NCBI GenBank assembly: GCA_024508725.1
Contig: JANINS010000004.1
Coordinates: forward strand, 700,163-764,162
Reading direction: 5' to 3'
DNA length: 64,000 nt
From: Chitinophagaceae bacterium
GTDB lineage: Bacteria > Bacteroidota > Bacteroidia > Chitinophagales > Chitinophagaceae
Positions 1-9,567 of the stretch are shown here, piece after piece. Numbering within the stretch: the stretch's first letter is position 1; each line of letters opens with the position of its first letter. The notes under the pieces were generated by a model. That model had not been told where the DNA came from and ran no database searches. It worked only from the letters and a program-made list of their open reading frames with translations. Position numbers and translations under genes: made by a program.

Positions 1-2
1 CG

Positions 3-287
3 GTAAGAACACGCATCAAACTTGAGGGTACAACTTTGAGACACGGCACCTGGAAGTATTACGACAACTATACAGGAGCATTGGTTAAAGTGGAGCAATG
101 GTATCTGAACAAGTTGGAAGATCCGAATGAAAAAAAGAAAGCCATATTAGCAACTACTACAGATAAAGCTGCATCAGACACTACCAAGCCTGCACCTAAA
201 GTGAAGCCTAAAGAAGTAATGGATTTTGAAAAGAAGAATAAAGGCAAAAAGAAGATCACTGTAAGAGATGGTCAAACAGGTGGTTAA
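3..287 (+). CDS. MORN/YwqK-like repeat protein, C-terminal fragment
   Basis: The reading frame is open to the left edge of the window, so only the last 94 codons are visible and the real start lies upstream. The first visible part (IKLEGTTLRHGTWKYYD) has the G-x-W-x-x-Y/F rhythm of MORN-like repeats found in YwqK-type proteins, which are often secreted or surface proteins in Bacteroidota. The remaining ~60 residues are a lysine-rich, low-complexity tail containing several KP and KK pairs. Its stop codon shares the palindrome TTAA (284-287) with the stop of the convergent small secreted protein. The repeat assignment rests on one partial unit; the molecular role is unknown. Confidence 0.55.
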   Translation, partial: VRTRIKLEGTTLRHGTWKYYDNYTGALVKVEQWYLNKLEDPNEKKKAILATTTDKAASDTTKPAPKVKPKEVMDFEKKNKGKKKITVRDGQTGG

Positions 288-667
288 CGTTCTTCCAGTT
301 TAGTAAATTTACCTTCCCAGCTTACACGTTTTACCGTAGCGGTATAAAATATATTGCTGCCTTCCACACGATTGATCTTAACATTGATCTCATCACCCGG
401 TGTATACATCATTCCCGGTGCATTTACTTTAGTAATGATGAGGCTATACTCACAATCTGTAAGCCAGTCGATCTGTGCTTTTACAAAATACTTTCCGTTC
501 TGGTATGATTCCATGAAGTTTGAATCGGCAATCGTAACGATCACCTCTTCATTATCGGACATATACTTAAACTTTCCATCGTGCATTAGCCTGCACTCAT
601 TCGATGGAAGGAATGAAGAGAAAGGAACCAGGAGTCCTAAAAACAAAAAGTTGCGTAATCGTTTCAT
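284..667 (-). CDS. small exported protein, unknown function
   Basis: This 127-residue protein begins with a positively charged MKRLRN followed by a hydrophobic stretch (FLFLGLLVPFSSFL), a probable Sec signal peptide, so the mature protein should be periplasmic or exported. The mature part starts with a Cys (NECRLMHDGKFKY) and contains WLTDCEYSL. A Cys-x5-6-G-x-F-x-Y start and a W-L-x-D-C-x-Y motif recur in many short exported Bacteroidota proteins of unknown function; I recognise that pattern only loosely. The two Cys could form a disulphide. The gene lies 23 bp downstream of the esterase gene on the same strand and may share its transcript. Confidence 0.7.
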   Translation of the reverse strand: MKRLRNFLFLGLLVPFSSFLPSNECRLMHDGKFKYMSDNEEVIVTIADSNFMESYQNGKYFVKAQIDWLTDCEYSLIITKVNAPGMMYTPGDEINVKINRVEGSNIFYTATVKRVSWEGKFTKLEER

Positions 668-690
668 CAGGGTGTAGTTGAAGTTTAAAG

Positions 691-1506
691 TTACCTGTTT
701 CGGTTGAAATATTCACGGAAGAACAGGAGTTGGTAACGAACAGCAGTATTCCAGTATTTCCAGTCATGTGCACCAGGCCTTTCAATATAATCGTGTGGAA
801 TTTTGAGCTTTAACATTTTCTCATGTGCATTGCGGCTCATCATCACAATAAAATCCTGCACACCGCAATCAATAATGATGGCAAGTGAATCTTTAGGATC
901 GTATTTCTCCAGCTGTGTAACTGCACTTAACTGAGTATAATAATTTTTATTAATGGATGTGTCGCCTAAGCGTTTCGATACATCATAACCCTGTTTAATA
1001 TAACTTATATCTAAAGCACCACTCATACTACCACAAGCACCAAAAGTATCTGTATGACGGAAGCCCAGGAAAATACCACCATGGCCACCCATGCTGAGTC
1101 CTGTGATGGCCCTGCCTTTGCGATTTTTGATCGTTTTATAATTCGCATCAATGTAAGCAGGTAATTCTGTAGCAGTAAATGTTTCATAACGGAAAGTTGT
1201 ATCTACCGGGCTATCGAAGTACCAGCTGCTGAACGCAGCATCAGGGCAAACGATGATCATCTGGTAAACATCTGCAAGGCTATCGATCACCGGAACTTTT
1301 TTGATCCAGTTAGAATAACTTCCGCTATAACCATGAAGCAGGTAAACCACCGGGAATTCGGATTTTGCTTTCTTGTGATTCTTTGGTGTTACAACCACAC
1401 ACTTAATGTTCTTATGCATTGCATTGCTGAATACCTCAACCGTATCAACACTCGCAAATGCGTTGAAAGAGAAAAGAGAAACAAGAAATACCAGTACAAG
1501 CTTCAT
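691..1506 (-). CDS. secreted esterase, alpha/beta-hydrolase fold (esterase D-like)
   Basis: A 271-residue serine hydrolase, probably exported. I chose the ATG at 1506 because it directly precedes a clear signal peptide (MKLVLVFLVSLFSFNAFAS); the frame runs further upstream but with no signal-like start. The nucleophile elbow is GLSMGGHGG (about residue 137), preceded by the oxyanion-type HGYSGSYSNW; DCGVQDF and PGAHDWKYW near the C-terminus supply the Asp and His of the triad. This arrangement is that of the esterase D / S-formylglutathione hydrolase / antigen-85-like family, which cleaves small acyl or feruloyl/acetyl esters. It follows the TreY-MalQ gene by 55 bp on the same strand, so removal of acyl groups from exported glycans is possible, but the substrate cannot be read from the sequence. 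Confidence 0.85.
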   Translation of the reverse strand: MKLVLVFLVSLFSFNAFASVDTVEVFSNAMHKNIKCVVVTPKNHKKAKSEFPVVYLLHGYSGSYSNWIKKVPVIDSLADVYQMIIVCPDAAFSSWYFDSPVDTTFRYETFTATELPAYIDANYKTIKNRKGRAITGLSMGGHGGIFLGFRHTDTFGACGSMSGALDISYIKQGYDVSKRLGDTSINKNYYTQLSAVTQLEKYDPKDSLAIIIDCGVQDFIVMMSRNAHEKMLKLKIPHDYIERPGAHDWKYWNTAVRYQLLFFREYFNRNR

Positions 1507-1561
1507 CGTAATAATTTGAAGCAAAATACTGGTAATTCCGGGTATTAGAAAATGAGTGTTG

Positions 1562-4500
1562 TTACCTGTTGAACATCCGTACAAGATGCTTCAATTTGTT
1601 CTCTACATCTTTATCTAATTGTTCATGGGTAAGTCGCCATGCCCAGTTGTTATTAGCAGATGCGGGAATATTCATTCTTGCTGATTCATCCAGGTTCAGT
1701 ACATCCTGCATTGGAAGAATAGCAATTTTAGCTACTGATGCGTAAGCCATTCTCGCTAACACCCAATGCACCTCTTCTTCAGAAACTTCTTTACCTGCAT
1801 ACTGATTCAATAGATCCTTTGTTTGCTGATCAGCATCTTTATACCAGCCACGGGTGGTGTTGTTATCGTGGGTTCCGGTATACACAATAAAATTATTCAA
1901 ATGATTATGCGGTATGTGAACGGATTGTGGCATATCTCCACCGAAAGCAAATTGCAACACCTTCATTCCCGGTAAAGCAAATTCATCCCGTAAGTTGAAG
2001 ACGGTATCATCTACATCACCCAGGTCTTCTGCTATGAAAGGAAGTTCACCCAATTCGTTTTGTATGGCTTTGAAGAAATCTGCACCCGGACCTTCTTTCC
2101 ATATTCCATTTTTAGCAGTAGTGTCACCAGAAGGCACTTCCCAGTAAGCAGCAAATGCACGGAAGTGATCGATGCGGATCACATCAAATAATTCACGATT
2201 GCGTTTGATGCGTTGCAACCACCAATCATAATTTCTTTCTTTCAATACATCCCACTTGAAAACAGGCATTCCCCAAAGCTGTCCATCTGCACTAAAAGCA
2301 TCTGGGGGCACTCCTGCAACTCCTGTAGCAGTTCCGTTTTCATCAATGGCAAATATTTCTCGATTGCTCCATACATCTGCTGAATCATAGCTTACGTAGA
2401 TCGGGAGATCACCGATCAGTGAAATATTTCTTTCGTTACAATAGGCTTTCAGTTCTTTCCATTGTTTGTTGAATATGTATTGCAACCACTTGATACGATA
2501 CAACTCATCGCTAAATTCTTCTTCCAGATTTTTTAATGCCGATGCATCTCGCAATTTGTACTCATCACTCCATTGGAACCACGGCTTACCTTTATTGTAT
2601 TGTTTCAAAAAGGAGAAGTAAGCAAAGTCATTCAACCAATAAGATTCTTTTTCACAGAATGTTTCGAACTCGGCTCTGTTATCGTTCTTTACGAATTGCC
2701 AGAAAGCCTTATTCAATAATTCTTCCTTCACTTTTTCAACTTCTGCATATGACACTTTGCTTTCGTTTGCAAGATGGTATTTGGATAATTCTTTTGCATC
2801 GATCAAACGTTCTTTCATTAGCTGCTCAGGACTGATAAGTAAAACATTTCCAGCCATAGCAGATACAGCAGAGTAAGGAGAGTGACCCTGCCCACCTTCT
2901 GTTGGATTCAAAGGCAACAACTGCCAGTACTTCTGTTTGCTGTTGTAAAGAAAATCTGCAAAGTGTCTGGCTTCTGTTCCCATATCACCAATTCCATAAT
3001 GCGATGGGAGCGAAGTGATGTGCAACAGGATTCCTGCACTTCTTTCTTTGATCTTTTGTTTTCCTTTCCAGATAAGGAATGGTCGTGCAGCAAAAGCTTC
3101 TGCTAACCGAACTTCACCTTTATATTTTTCTTCTGTTTCGGTGAAGATGTCGTCCCACTCAGCATCAACATCCTGTGGTAAAGCGATTCGTGTGTCTTCC
3201 CAGTCAAAGTTCAGCACATCTGCATCTGTAAAGATTTCTGCCGTGTGTAAAGGAGCAGTGATCATATATATATCCTGGCGAAACTTTCTTGCAAAAGCGA
3301 TGATATTGTCTTTGTATTTACCATGTATCTCCAAAGGAATGTATTCACCCTGTGCAAATAATTCAGGTTGTTGTTTTCTGAGGTTGAAAAGCTGATGCGT
3401 TAGCCAAAGTTTGATCTTACCTGGATAACGATCTTTCCATAGATCAGTAAAATCTATATTGTTGGACGTGATCTCATCTAACCATTTTGCTCTTTGCTCA
3501 TAGTCAACCGAACGACGGTTATCAGGATCAACAAAACTCAGATCCCAACCTTCACAACCCTGGTACACATCTGGAACTCCCGGACAGGTGAACTTCAATA
3601 ACACTTGCGTTAATGAATTGATGATGCCATGATCTGTTACCTGATTCAGCAGATCCTTGAAACTGTTCCAAAACGAAGTATCATTCTTTAAAAGATGAGC
3701 CACGAAATTTTTTACTGCGTTTTCATAATCTTCGTTTGGTTCAGTCCAGTTAGAATGTGTTTTGGCTTCCCTGAAGGCTTTCTGCAAATATTCATTCATC
3801 CGGTTCTCGAAGTCACTGTCGTCTTCACCAGGAAAAGGGTAGGAGCCAATAAGAGATTGATAAATGAAATACTCGTCATTATCATCTACAATACCTTTTG
3901 CTTCTTTGTTCAACCGTTGCCATTCTGAAACTTTGCTGAACCAAAGTTCCGGAACATCTGTAAGCACATTTAATCTTGCTCTTACATCTTCTCCTCGTTT
4001 TGTATCATGTGTTGAAGTGGCATTTTGCGAATAAGCCCATTGAATGGCTCGTGCTGCCATCGCATCATGAAAATGTTTTACCGGCATTCCAAATGATGAA
4101 GGCTGATCACCCACTTCACTGTGTGCAATAAAACGATTGTAAGTGTACATCAATGTGTCTTCAACACCTTTTGCCATTAACGGACCGGAAAACTGCATGC
4201 AACGTTTGTAGAAATGTGTTGCACGTTTGTTCCTTTCATCGTCACCTTGTGGTGGATTGTGCAGAATGGCTTGTTCTAATAAACCAATAGCACTGCTGAG
4301 ATCACTGTTGTTTGTTTTTATTTTATTGAAGATGTGCTGCACAGCTTCAGCTTCTTCATTACTTAATGGTAAGTTGTTGCCATAGAAACGATACACGGGA
4401 CAATGGATCAGGAACTCTGCTATTGCTTCTTTCAGATCATCCTGGCGAATCGTTGCAAATGCTCTTTTACTTACAATATTCGAGTCTTTGAATAAGTGAA

Positions 4501-5548
4501 ATAGATTATCCAGCTCACCTTGCATGTGGTTGTACAAAATGTAAGCTTTTTTATTCTGTACATGTAATTCCAGTGGACTGTAATCACCTGTGAGTTGCTG
4601 GTAAAATTCAGTGAACTGTTGTTCTGATCTTGTTTGTGTGAAAAGATTATTTACCAATGCCAGAAAATCATACCCGGTATTTCCATGTGATGCCCAGTAA
4701 TTTGGTAAGCCTTCGTTGGGTTGTAAGATCTTCTCAACAGTCACATACATATCATCACCAGCCAGATCTTTTAACTGCTGCAGGTAATTTGTCGGATCGT
4801 ATAAACCATCAATGTGATCAATTCTTAACCCATCGATGATACCTTCATCTATTAACTCTTTAATGAAACTGTGGTATTCATTGAAAACCTCATCGTTGTG
4901 AATGTTCAGGCAGATCAGACTATTGATCGTAAAGAATCTCCTGTAGTTGATCTTGCTATCTGTTTCTTTCCATGAGCAGAGGCGATAGTGCTGCTCCTCC
5001 AGAATTTTCTTCAGTGCTTCGCCGGAAGTTTTTTCATTCGCTTTTGTTCCTTCTTTTAAAGGATACCAACTGTCGTAGTAATTAATAACCGGTTTTCCAT
5101 CTTTGATTGAAACTTTCAGTTCATTGTTATTGATCACCTCTTCCAGTGTAGCACCAAGAAAAGGGACCATGATCTTTTCCCGCCAGTCGATATCAAAAAA
5201 CTTTGCATACTTAGATTGCTGCCCTTTCTCCAGTACATCCATCAACCATTTATTCTCCGAATGAAAACCCATGTGGTTCGGAACAATATCTTGCAACCAA
5301 TTAATGCCTGCAGATTTCAATTCGTTATTGATCTCCCGAAGTTGTTCCAGTGTTCCAATTTCAGGGTTGATCTCATGAGGATGCAATCCATCGTAACCAT
5401 GTGTGCTTCCCGGAACAGCTTTGAAAATAGGAGAGGCATACAAAGTAGCTACACCAAGTTTCTTCAGGTATTCGATCACCTGTTTCAACTTCTCGAAGTT
5501 GAAATCTTTATGAAACTGTATTCTGTATGTAGAGATAGGATTGATCAT
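1562..5548 (-). CDS. treY-malQ: malto-oligosyltrehalose synthase fused to 4-alpha-glucanotransferase (TreY-MalQ)
   Basis: One 1328-residue frame contains two complete enzymes. Residues ~1-800 are TreY (GH13), which isomerises the reducing-end alpha-1,4 bond of a maltodextrin to alpha,alpha-1,1: TYRIQFHKDF and IVPNHMG near the N-terminus, nucleophile Asp in GLRIDHIDG (~244), Glu in VTVEKIL (~271) and Asp in STHDTKRGED (~512). Residues ~830-1328 are MalQ (GH77), which transfers maltosyl units: GILLHITSLPS at its start, IRIDHFRAF (~1125), FIAEDLG (~1172) and GTHDNNTTRGW (~1229). Neither half is truncated and no frameshift is visible. It is the last amylase gene of the operon, 12 bp after glgX. 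MalQ could re-extend the short glucans left after trehalose release by TreY/TreZ. Both halves look cytoplasmic; there is no signal peptide. Confidence 0.95.
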   Translation of the reverse strand: MINPISTYRIQFHKDFNFEKLKQVIEYLKKLGVATLYASPIFKAVPGSTHGYDGLHPHEINPEIGTLEQLREINNELKSAGINWLQDIVPNHMGFHSENKWLMDVLEKGQQSKYAKFFDIDWREKIMVPFLGATLEEVINNNELKVSIKDGKPVINYYDSWYPLKEGTKANEKTSGEALKKILEEQHYRLCSWKETDSKINYRRFFTINSLICLNIHNDEVFNEYHSFIKELIDEGIIDGLRIDHIDGLYDPTNYLQQLKDLAGDDMYVTVEKILQPNEGLPNYWASHGNTGYDFLALVNNLFTQTRSEQQFTEFYQQLTGDYSPLELHVQNKKAYILYNHMQGELDNLFHLFKDSNIVSKRAFATIRQDDLKEAIAEFLIHCPVYRFYGNNLPLSNEEAEAVQHIFNKIKTNNSDLSSAIGLLEQAILHNPPQGDDERNKRATHFYKRCMQFSGPLMAKGVEDTLMYTYNRFIAHSEVGDQPSSFGMPVKHFHDAMAARAIQWAYSQNATSTHDTKRGEDVRARLNVLTDVPELWFSKVSEWQRLNKEAKGIVDDNDEYFIYQSLIGSYPFPGEDDSDFENRMNEYLQKAFREAKTHSNWTEPNEDYENAVKNFVAHLLKNDTSFWNSFKDLLNQVTDHGIINSLTQVLLKFTCPGVPDVYQGCEGWDLSFVDPDNRRSVDYEQRAKWLDEITSNNIDFTDLWKDRYPGKIKLWLTHQLFNLRKQQPELFAQGEYIPLEIHGKYKDNIIAFARKFRQDIYMITAPLHTAEIFTDADVLNFDWEDTRIALPQDVDAEWDDIFTETEEKYKGEVRLAEAFAARPFLIWKGKQKIKERSAGILLHITSLPSHYGIGDMGTEARHFADFLYNSKQKYWQLLPLNPTEGGQGHSPYSAVSAMAGNVLLISPEQLMKERLIDAKELSKYHLANESKVSYAEVEKVKEELLNKAFWQFVKNDNRAEFETFCEKESYWLNDFAYFSFLKQYNKGKPWFQWSDEYKLRDASALKNLEEEFSDELYRIKWLQYIFNKQWKELKAYCNERNISLIGDLPIYVSYDSADVWSNREIFAIDENGTATGVAGVPPDAFSADGQLWGMPVFKWDVLKERNYDWWLQRIKRNRELFDVIRIDHFRAFAAYWEVPSGDTTAKNGIWKEGPGADFFKAIQNELGELPFIAEDLGDVDDTVFNLRDEFALPGMKVLQFAFGGDMPQSVHIPHNHLNNFIVYTGTHDNNTTRGWYKDADQQTKDLLNQYAGKEVSEEEVHWVLARMAYASVAKIAILPMQDVLNLDESARMNIPASANNNWAWRLTHEQLDKDVENKLKHLVRMFNR

Positions 5549-5560
5549 GATGGTAAGTTG

Positions 5561-7684
5561 CTATTTGGGTTTTCTCAGAACAATGATCGAACGACTTTCT
5601 ACTGTGATAGAATCTTTCGCTTTGTATTCTTCACTTTCATCACCAACGAATGCATTGGTTGTATCCACCACTTTTATCCAATGCGTTCCATATTTGCGTG
5701 AAGGCAACTTAAATTCAAGTGGTTCGTGGTGAGCATTGAAGATGATGTAGAAACTATCGTCCACTATTTGATCACCTTTCGGTCCAACAGATCTTATACC
5801 TTGACCGTTCATAAATACAGCCATTGATTTGGCGAAATCCTGGTTCCAGTGTTCTTCTGTCATTTCGCTGCCATCCGGTTGAAACCAACCAATATCTTCC
5901 ACGCCAATTCCTTTTATAGGCTGTCCCTGAAACCAACGTCTTCTGCGAAATGTTGGATGTTTAGCCCTGAAGTGAATTAACTTCTTTGTGAACTGCATCA
6001 TCTCTTTATCAGCCTTAGCCCAATTGATCCACGATATCTCATTATCCTGGCAATAAGCATTGTTATTTCCATTCTGTGTTCGGCTTAGTTCATCTCCTGC
6101 AACCAACATAGGAACACCTTGTGATAAAAGAAGTGTGGTTAAGAAGTTTCTTTTTTGCCTTTGTCTTAATTGCAGTATTCCTTCATCGTCTGTTTCACCT
6201 TCTGCACCACAATTCCAGCTGCGGTTATGGCTTTCACCATCGTTATTATCTTCTCCGTTTGCTTCATTGTGTTTTTCATTGTACGAAACAAGATCGTTCA
6301 ATGTAAAACCATCGTGTGCTGTAACGAAGTTGATGCTGGCTGTAGGTAAACGATAATCATTTTTATAGAGATCGGAACTTCCGGTAAAGCGTTCTGCGAA
6401 TTCTGCCAACATGCTATCGGCACCTCTCCAATAATCTCTTATACAATCACGGTACTTACCATTCCATTCAGCCCAACCCGGCGGAAATTTTCCAACCTGG
6501 TAGCCACCTTCACCAATATCCCATGGCTCTGCAATGAGTTTTGTTTGAGAGATGAGCGGATCCTGGTGAATGATGTCGAAGAAAGATCCAAGTCGATCTA
6601 CTTCATGCAACTCCCTTGCAAGTGTTGCAGCAAGATCGAATCTGAATCCATCTACATGCATTTCGGTGATCCAATAGCGAAGACTATCCATGATCAGCTT
6701 TAACACACTTGGCATTTGTGCATTGAGTGTGTTACCTGTTCCGGTATAATCCATGTAATATCGCTTGTCTTCGGTAAGACGATAATAAGATGCATTATCA
6801 ATTCCACGGAAGGAAAGAGTAGGACCTAAATGATTTCCTTCGGCTGTGTGATTATACACAACGTCAAGAATCACTTCAATTCCTGCTTTATGCAGTTCTT
6901 TTACCATTGTTTTGAACTCAATTACCTGTTCACCCATGTAACCGGAACTTGAGTATTTAACTTCAGGTGCGAAGAAGCCAATGGTGTTGTATCCCCAATA
7001 ATTTGATAAGCCTTTATCGAGTAAAATTTTATCCTGCACAAAATGATGAACTGGCATTAACTCGATGGCTGTAATGCCAAGCTCTTTCAAATATTTGATT
7101 GAAACAGGATGAGCAATTCCTGCATAAGTTCCCCTAAGTTCTTCGGGAATCTCGGGATGTGTTTGCGTGAAGCCTTTTACCTGTGTTTCGTAGATAACGG
7201 TTTTGTAATAAGGGATCTTTAATTGCCGATCACCTTCCCAGTTAAAACGATCATCAACCACTACTGCTTTTGGAATGAAAGGAGCACTATCTGTATCACT
7301 AAAACTAATGTCTCCTTCAGGGTTTCCCATTTCATATCCAAACAATGCGTCATCCCATTCAACTCTTCCTGCAATGGCTTTTGCATAAGGATCTATCAAT
7401 ACTTTATTGGGATTGAAACGATGACCATTCTCCGGTTCATAAGGTCCGTAAACCCTGTAACCATACAATTGTCCTGGCTTAAGATCAGGAATGTAAACAT
7501 GCCATACCTGGTGTGTTACTTCTTTTATTTTGATCCGTGTTGTTTCAGATTTCCCGGTAGGAGCATCGAACAAACAGAGATCAACACCTGTTGCATTTTC
7601 TGCATACAAAGCGAAGTTCACTCCATTGCCATCCCATGTTGCTCCAAGTGGATGAGGGCTTCCAGGGTATATGATAATGTTCAT
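5561..7684 (-). CDS. glgX: glycogen debranching enzyme GlgX (isoamylase-type)
   Basis: A 707-residue cytoplasmic GH13 enzyme that hydrolyses alpha-1,6 branch points of limit-dextrin glycogen. The N-terminal ~100 residues (GSPHPLGATWDGNGVNFALYAENA) form a CBM48-type module typical of GlgX/TreX. Catalytic motifs are VVYNHTAEGN, GFRFDLAATL (nucleophile Asp), LIAEPWDIG (acid/base Glu) and FVTAHDGFTL (transition-state Asp). The length is normal for GlgX. It sits 29 bp after treZ and 12 bp before treY-malQ on the same strand. In trehalose pathways this debrancher supplies the linear chain ends used by TreY, which is why the family is also called TreX; the context fits that role. Confidence 0.94.
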   Translation of the reverse strand: MNIIIYPGSPHPLGATWDGNGVNFALYAENATGVDLCLFDAPTGKSETTRIKIKEVTHQVWHVYIPDLKPGQLYGYRVYGPYEPENGHRFNPNKVLIDPYAKAIAGRVEWDDALFGYEMGNPEGDISFSDTDSAPFIPKAVVVDDRFNWEGDRQLKIPYYKTVIYETQVKGFTQTHPEIPEELRGTYAGIAHPVSIKYLKELGITAIELMPVHHFVQDKILLDKGLSNYWGYNTIGFFAPEVKYSSSGYMGEQVIEFKTMVKELHKAGIEVILDVVYNHTAEGNHLGPTLSFRGIDNASYYRLTEDKRYYMDYTGTGNTLNAQMPSVLKLIMDSLRYWITEMHVDGFRFDLAATLARELHEVDRLGSFFDIIHQDPLISQTKLIAEPWDIGEGGYQVGKFPPGWAEWNGKYRDCIRDYWRGADSMLAEFAERFTGSSDLYKNDYRLPTASINFVTAHDGFTLNDLVSYNEKHNEANGEDNNDGESHNRSWNCGAEGETDDEGILQLRQRQKRNFLTTLLLSQGVPMLVAGDELSRTQNGNNNAYCQDNEISWINWAKADKEMMQFTKKLIHFRAKHPTFRRRRWFQGQPIKGIGVEDIGWFQPDGSEMTEEHWNQDFAKSMAVFMNGQGIRSVGPKGDQIVDDSFYIIFNAHHEPLEFKLPSRKYGTHWIKVVDTTNAFVGDESEEYKAKDSITVESRSIIVLRKPK

Positions 7685-7713
7685 TTAGTTGTGTTTAGAG
7701 TTTGCTTCATCAG

Positions 7714-9564
7714 TTAATCAATTTCCTTACCAAGTACTATCACGGATTTTGCAGGAATTACTACCTGTTCTCCGGCTTGTGATGAGATAGGAAACGTTTC
7801 CTGTTGTGAAGATTGGTTCGTTTCATTCCAGCGGTCTTCGGTTGAGTCAAGTATTTTTTTCCACGTGCCGTTATTTCCAGGTAAGAAATAATTGATCGGT
7901 GATTCGGAAACATTCATTAGTGCGATGAGTTCCTTCTTGCCGGTTTCATCTTTTCGATGGAGGATAATGCCATTTTCCTGTAGCGTTTCAGCCATGACTG
8001 ACTCTTTTAAATAATTTCGAAGAGCAGGATTTGTTTGCCTGAGTTGGATCAGTTCTTTATGCCAGTTCAATAATATTCTTCCACGAGCAGCATCTCTTTG
8101 CTGCCACTGAAGTTTTGATTGATTGAATATTTCTTCTGATTGCGGATCAGGAAATTCTTGTCCTGGTTTAACAAACTGCTTGAATTCTTCCTTTCTACCG
8201 TTTTGAACAGCTTTGATCAATTCAACATCAGAGTGACTGATGAAATAATAGAAAGGACTTTTATCACCATATTCTTCACCCATAAAAAGCATCGGAACAT
8301 AAGGAGCCAGCAACAACATTGCTGTAGCAATCTTGGAAAGATCCAGGTCGATCAACGTACAAAGTCTTGCTCCATCGATTCTATTACCAGCCTGGTCGTG
8401 ATTGTTGATGAATGCAACGAATTTATTTCCGGGAATACCTGCTGAAGTTTTACCAAACTTTCTCTTACGAAAAGTGACATATTCTCCTGAGTGAACAAAT
8501 CCTTCGCAATAGCCTTTCGCCAATTGCTGCATCTTGCCGAAACCGTGATAACGATCTTTTCCTTCTTTATCTAATAGTACATATATCGCATGATGAAAAT
8601 CATCAAGCCATTGTGCATTGAAGCCATAACCATTTTGTTCTACCGGTTGAATAACTCTTGGTGCATTCAGATCGCTTTCAGCTATTGTGTGATACAACCT
8701 GTTATTCTTCTTTTCCAGTTCACGGATCTTTTCATGTGCTAATTCCCAAAAATGCACCGCACCATAATCGTAGATAGCGTGGATAGCATCAAACCTTAAT
8801 CCATCAATATGAAATTCTCTTAACCAATACACTGCATTATCAGAATAGAATTCTCTTACACCATCACTTAGATCACCATCATAATTGATCGCTTTTCCCC
8901 ATGGCGTTTTATAATGATCAGTGAAATAGGGCGCAAATTGTTCGATGTAATTTCCTTCAGGTCCCTGGTGGTTGTACACTACATCTAAGAATACTGCAAT
9001 GCCTTTCTGATGAGCTGCATCCACCAACTTTTTCAAACCTTCCGGTCCGCCATATGAATTTTGAACTGCAAATGGAAATACACCATCATAGCCCCAGTTT
9101 CGATTGCCGGGGAATTGTGCTACAGGCATTATTTCAATGGCATTAATGCCTACTTCTTTCAGCAGATCAAGTTTTTCAATGGCTGATTCAAAAGTGCCTT
9201 GCTCTGTAAATGTTCCGATGTGTAATTCGTAAAGGATCGTTTCTTCAAAAGGAATTCCTTTCCAGTTGTTATCATTCCATCTAAAGGATGAATGATCAAC
9301 TACTTCTGACGGACCATGCACACCTTCGGGTTGATATTGTGATGCAGGATCAGGCAAACCCTTTTCTGCATCATCAATAATGTACAGATACTTTGTAGCG
9401 GCAGGTGTTTCTACTTCAATCGTAAAATAGCCTTCTTCATCTTTTTTCATCTGCACTTTTTGTTCGTTTGGATGAACAATGTGCAGTGTAATCTTTTCTT
9501 TTTCCGGAGCCCATACAGTAAACTGGCAACGACCGTTACCTAAATATTTTGCACCTGTTTGCAT
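7714..9564 (-). CDS. treZ: malto-oligosyltrehalose trehalohydrolase TreZ
   Basis: A 616-residue GH13 enzyme that cleaves the alpha-1,4 bond next to the trehalose end made by TreY, releasing free trehalose. The N-terminal beta domain (CQFTVWAPEKEKITLHI) is followed by YELHIGTFT, which is characteristic of TreZ, then VVYNHQGPEGNY, GLRFDAIHAI (nucleophile Asp), IAESDLN (Glu) and INNHDQAGNR (Asp). The phrase HDQAGNR in place of HDxxR of other amylases supports TreZ over GlgB. It begins 3 bp after the stop of the upstream alpha-glucosidase gene, so the two are almost certainly co-transcribed. No signal peptide; cytoplasmic. Confidence 0.94.
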   Translation of the reverse strand: MQTGAKYLGNGRCQFTVWAPEKEKITLHIVHPNEQKVQMKKDEEGYFTIEVETPAATKYLYIIDDAEKGLPDPASQYQPEGVHGPSEVVDHSSFRWNDNNWKGIPFEETILYELHIGTFTEQGTFESAIEKLDLLKEVGINAIEIMPVAQFPGNRNWGYDGVFPFAVQNSYGGPEGLKKLVDAAHQKGIAVFLDVVYNHQGPEGNYIEQFAPYFTDHYKTPWGKAINYDGDLSDGVREFYSDNAVYWLREFHIDGLRFDAIHAIYDYGAVHFWELAHEKIRELEKKNNRLYHTIAESDLNAPRVIQPVEQNGYGFNAQWLDDFHHAIYVLLDKEGKDRYHGFGKMQQLAKGYCEGFVHSGEYVTFRKRKFGKTSAGIPGNKFVAFINNHDQAGNRIDGARLCTLIDLDLSKIATAMLLLAPYVPMLFMGEEYGDKSPFYYFISHSDVELIKAVQNGRKEEFKQFVKPGQEFPDPQSEEIFNQSKLQWQQRDAARGRILLNWHKELIQLRQTNPALRNYLKESVMAETLQENGIILHRKDETGKKELIALMNVSESPINYFLPGNNGTWKKILDSTEDRWNETNQSSQQETFPISSQAGEQVVIPAKSVIVLGKEID

Positions 9565-9567
9565 AGT

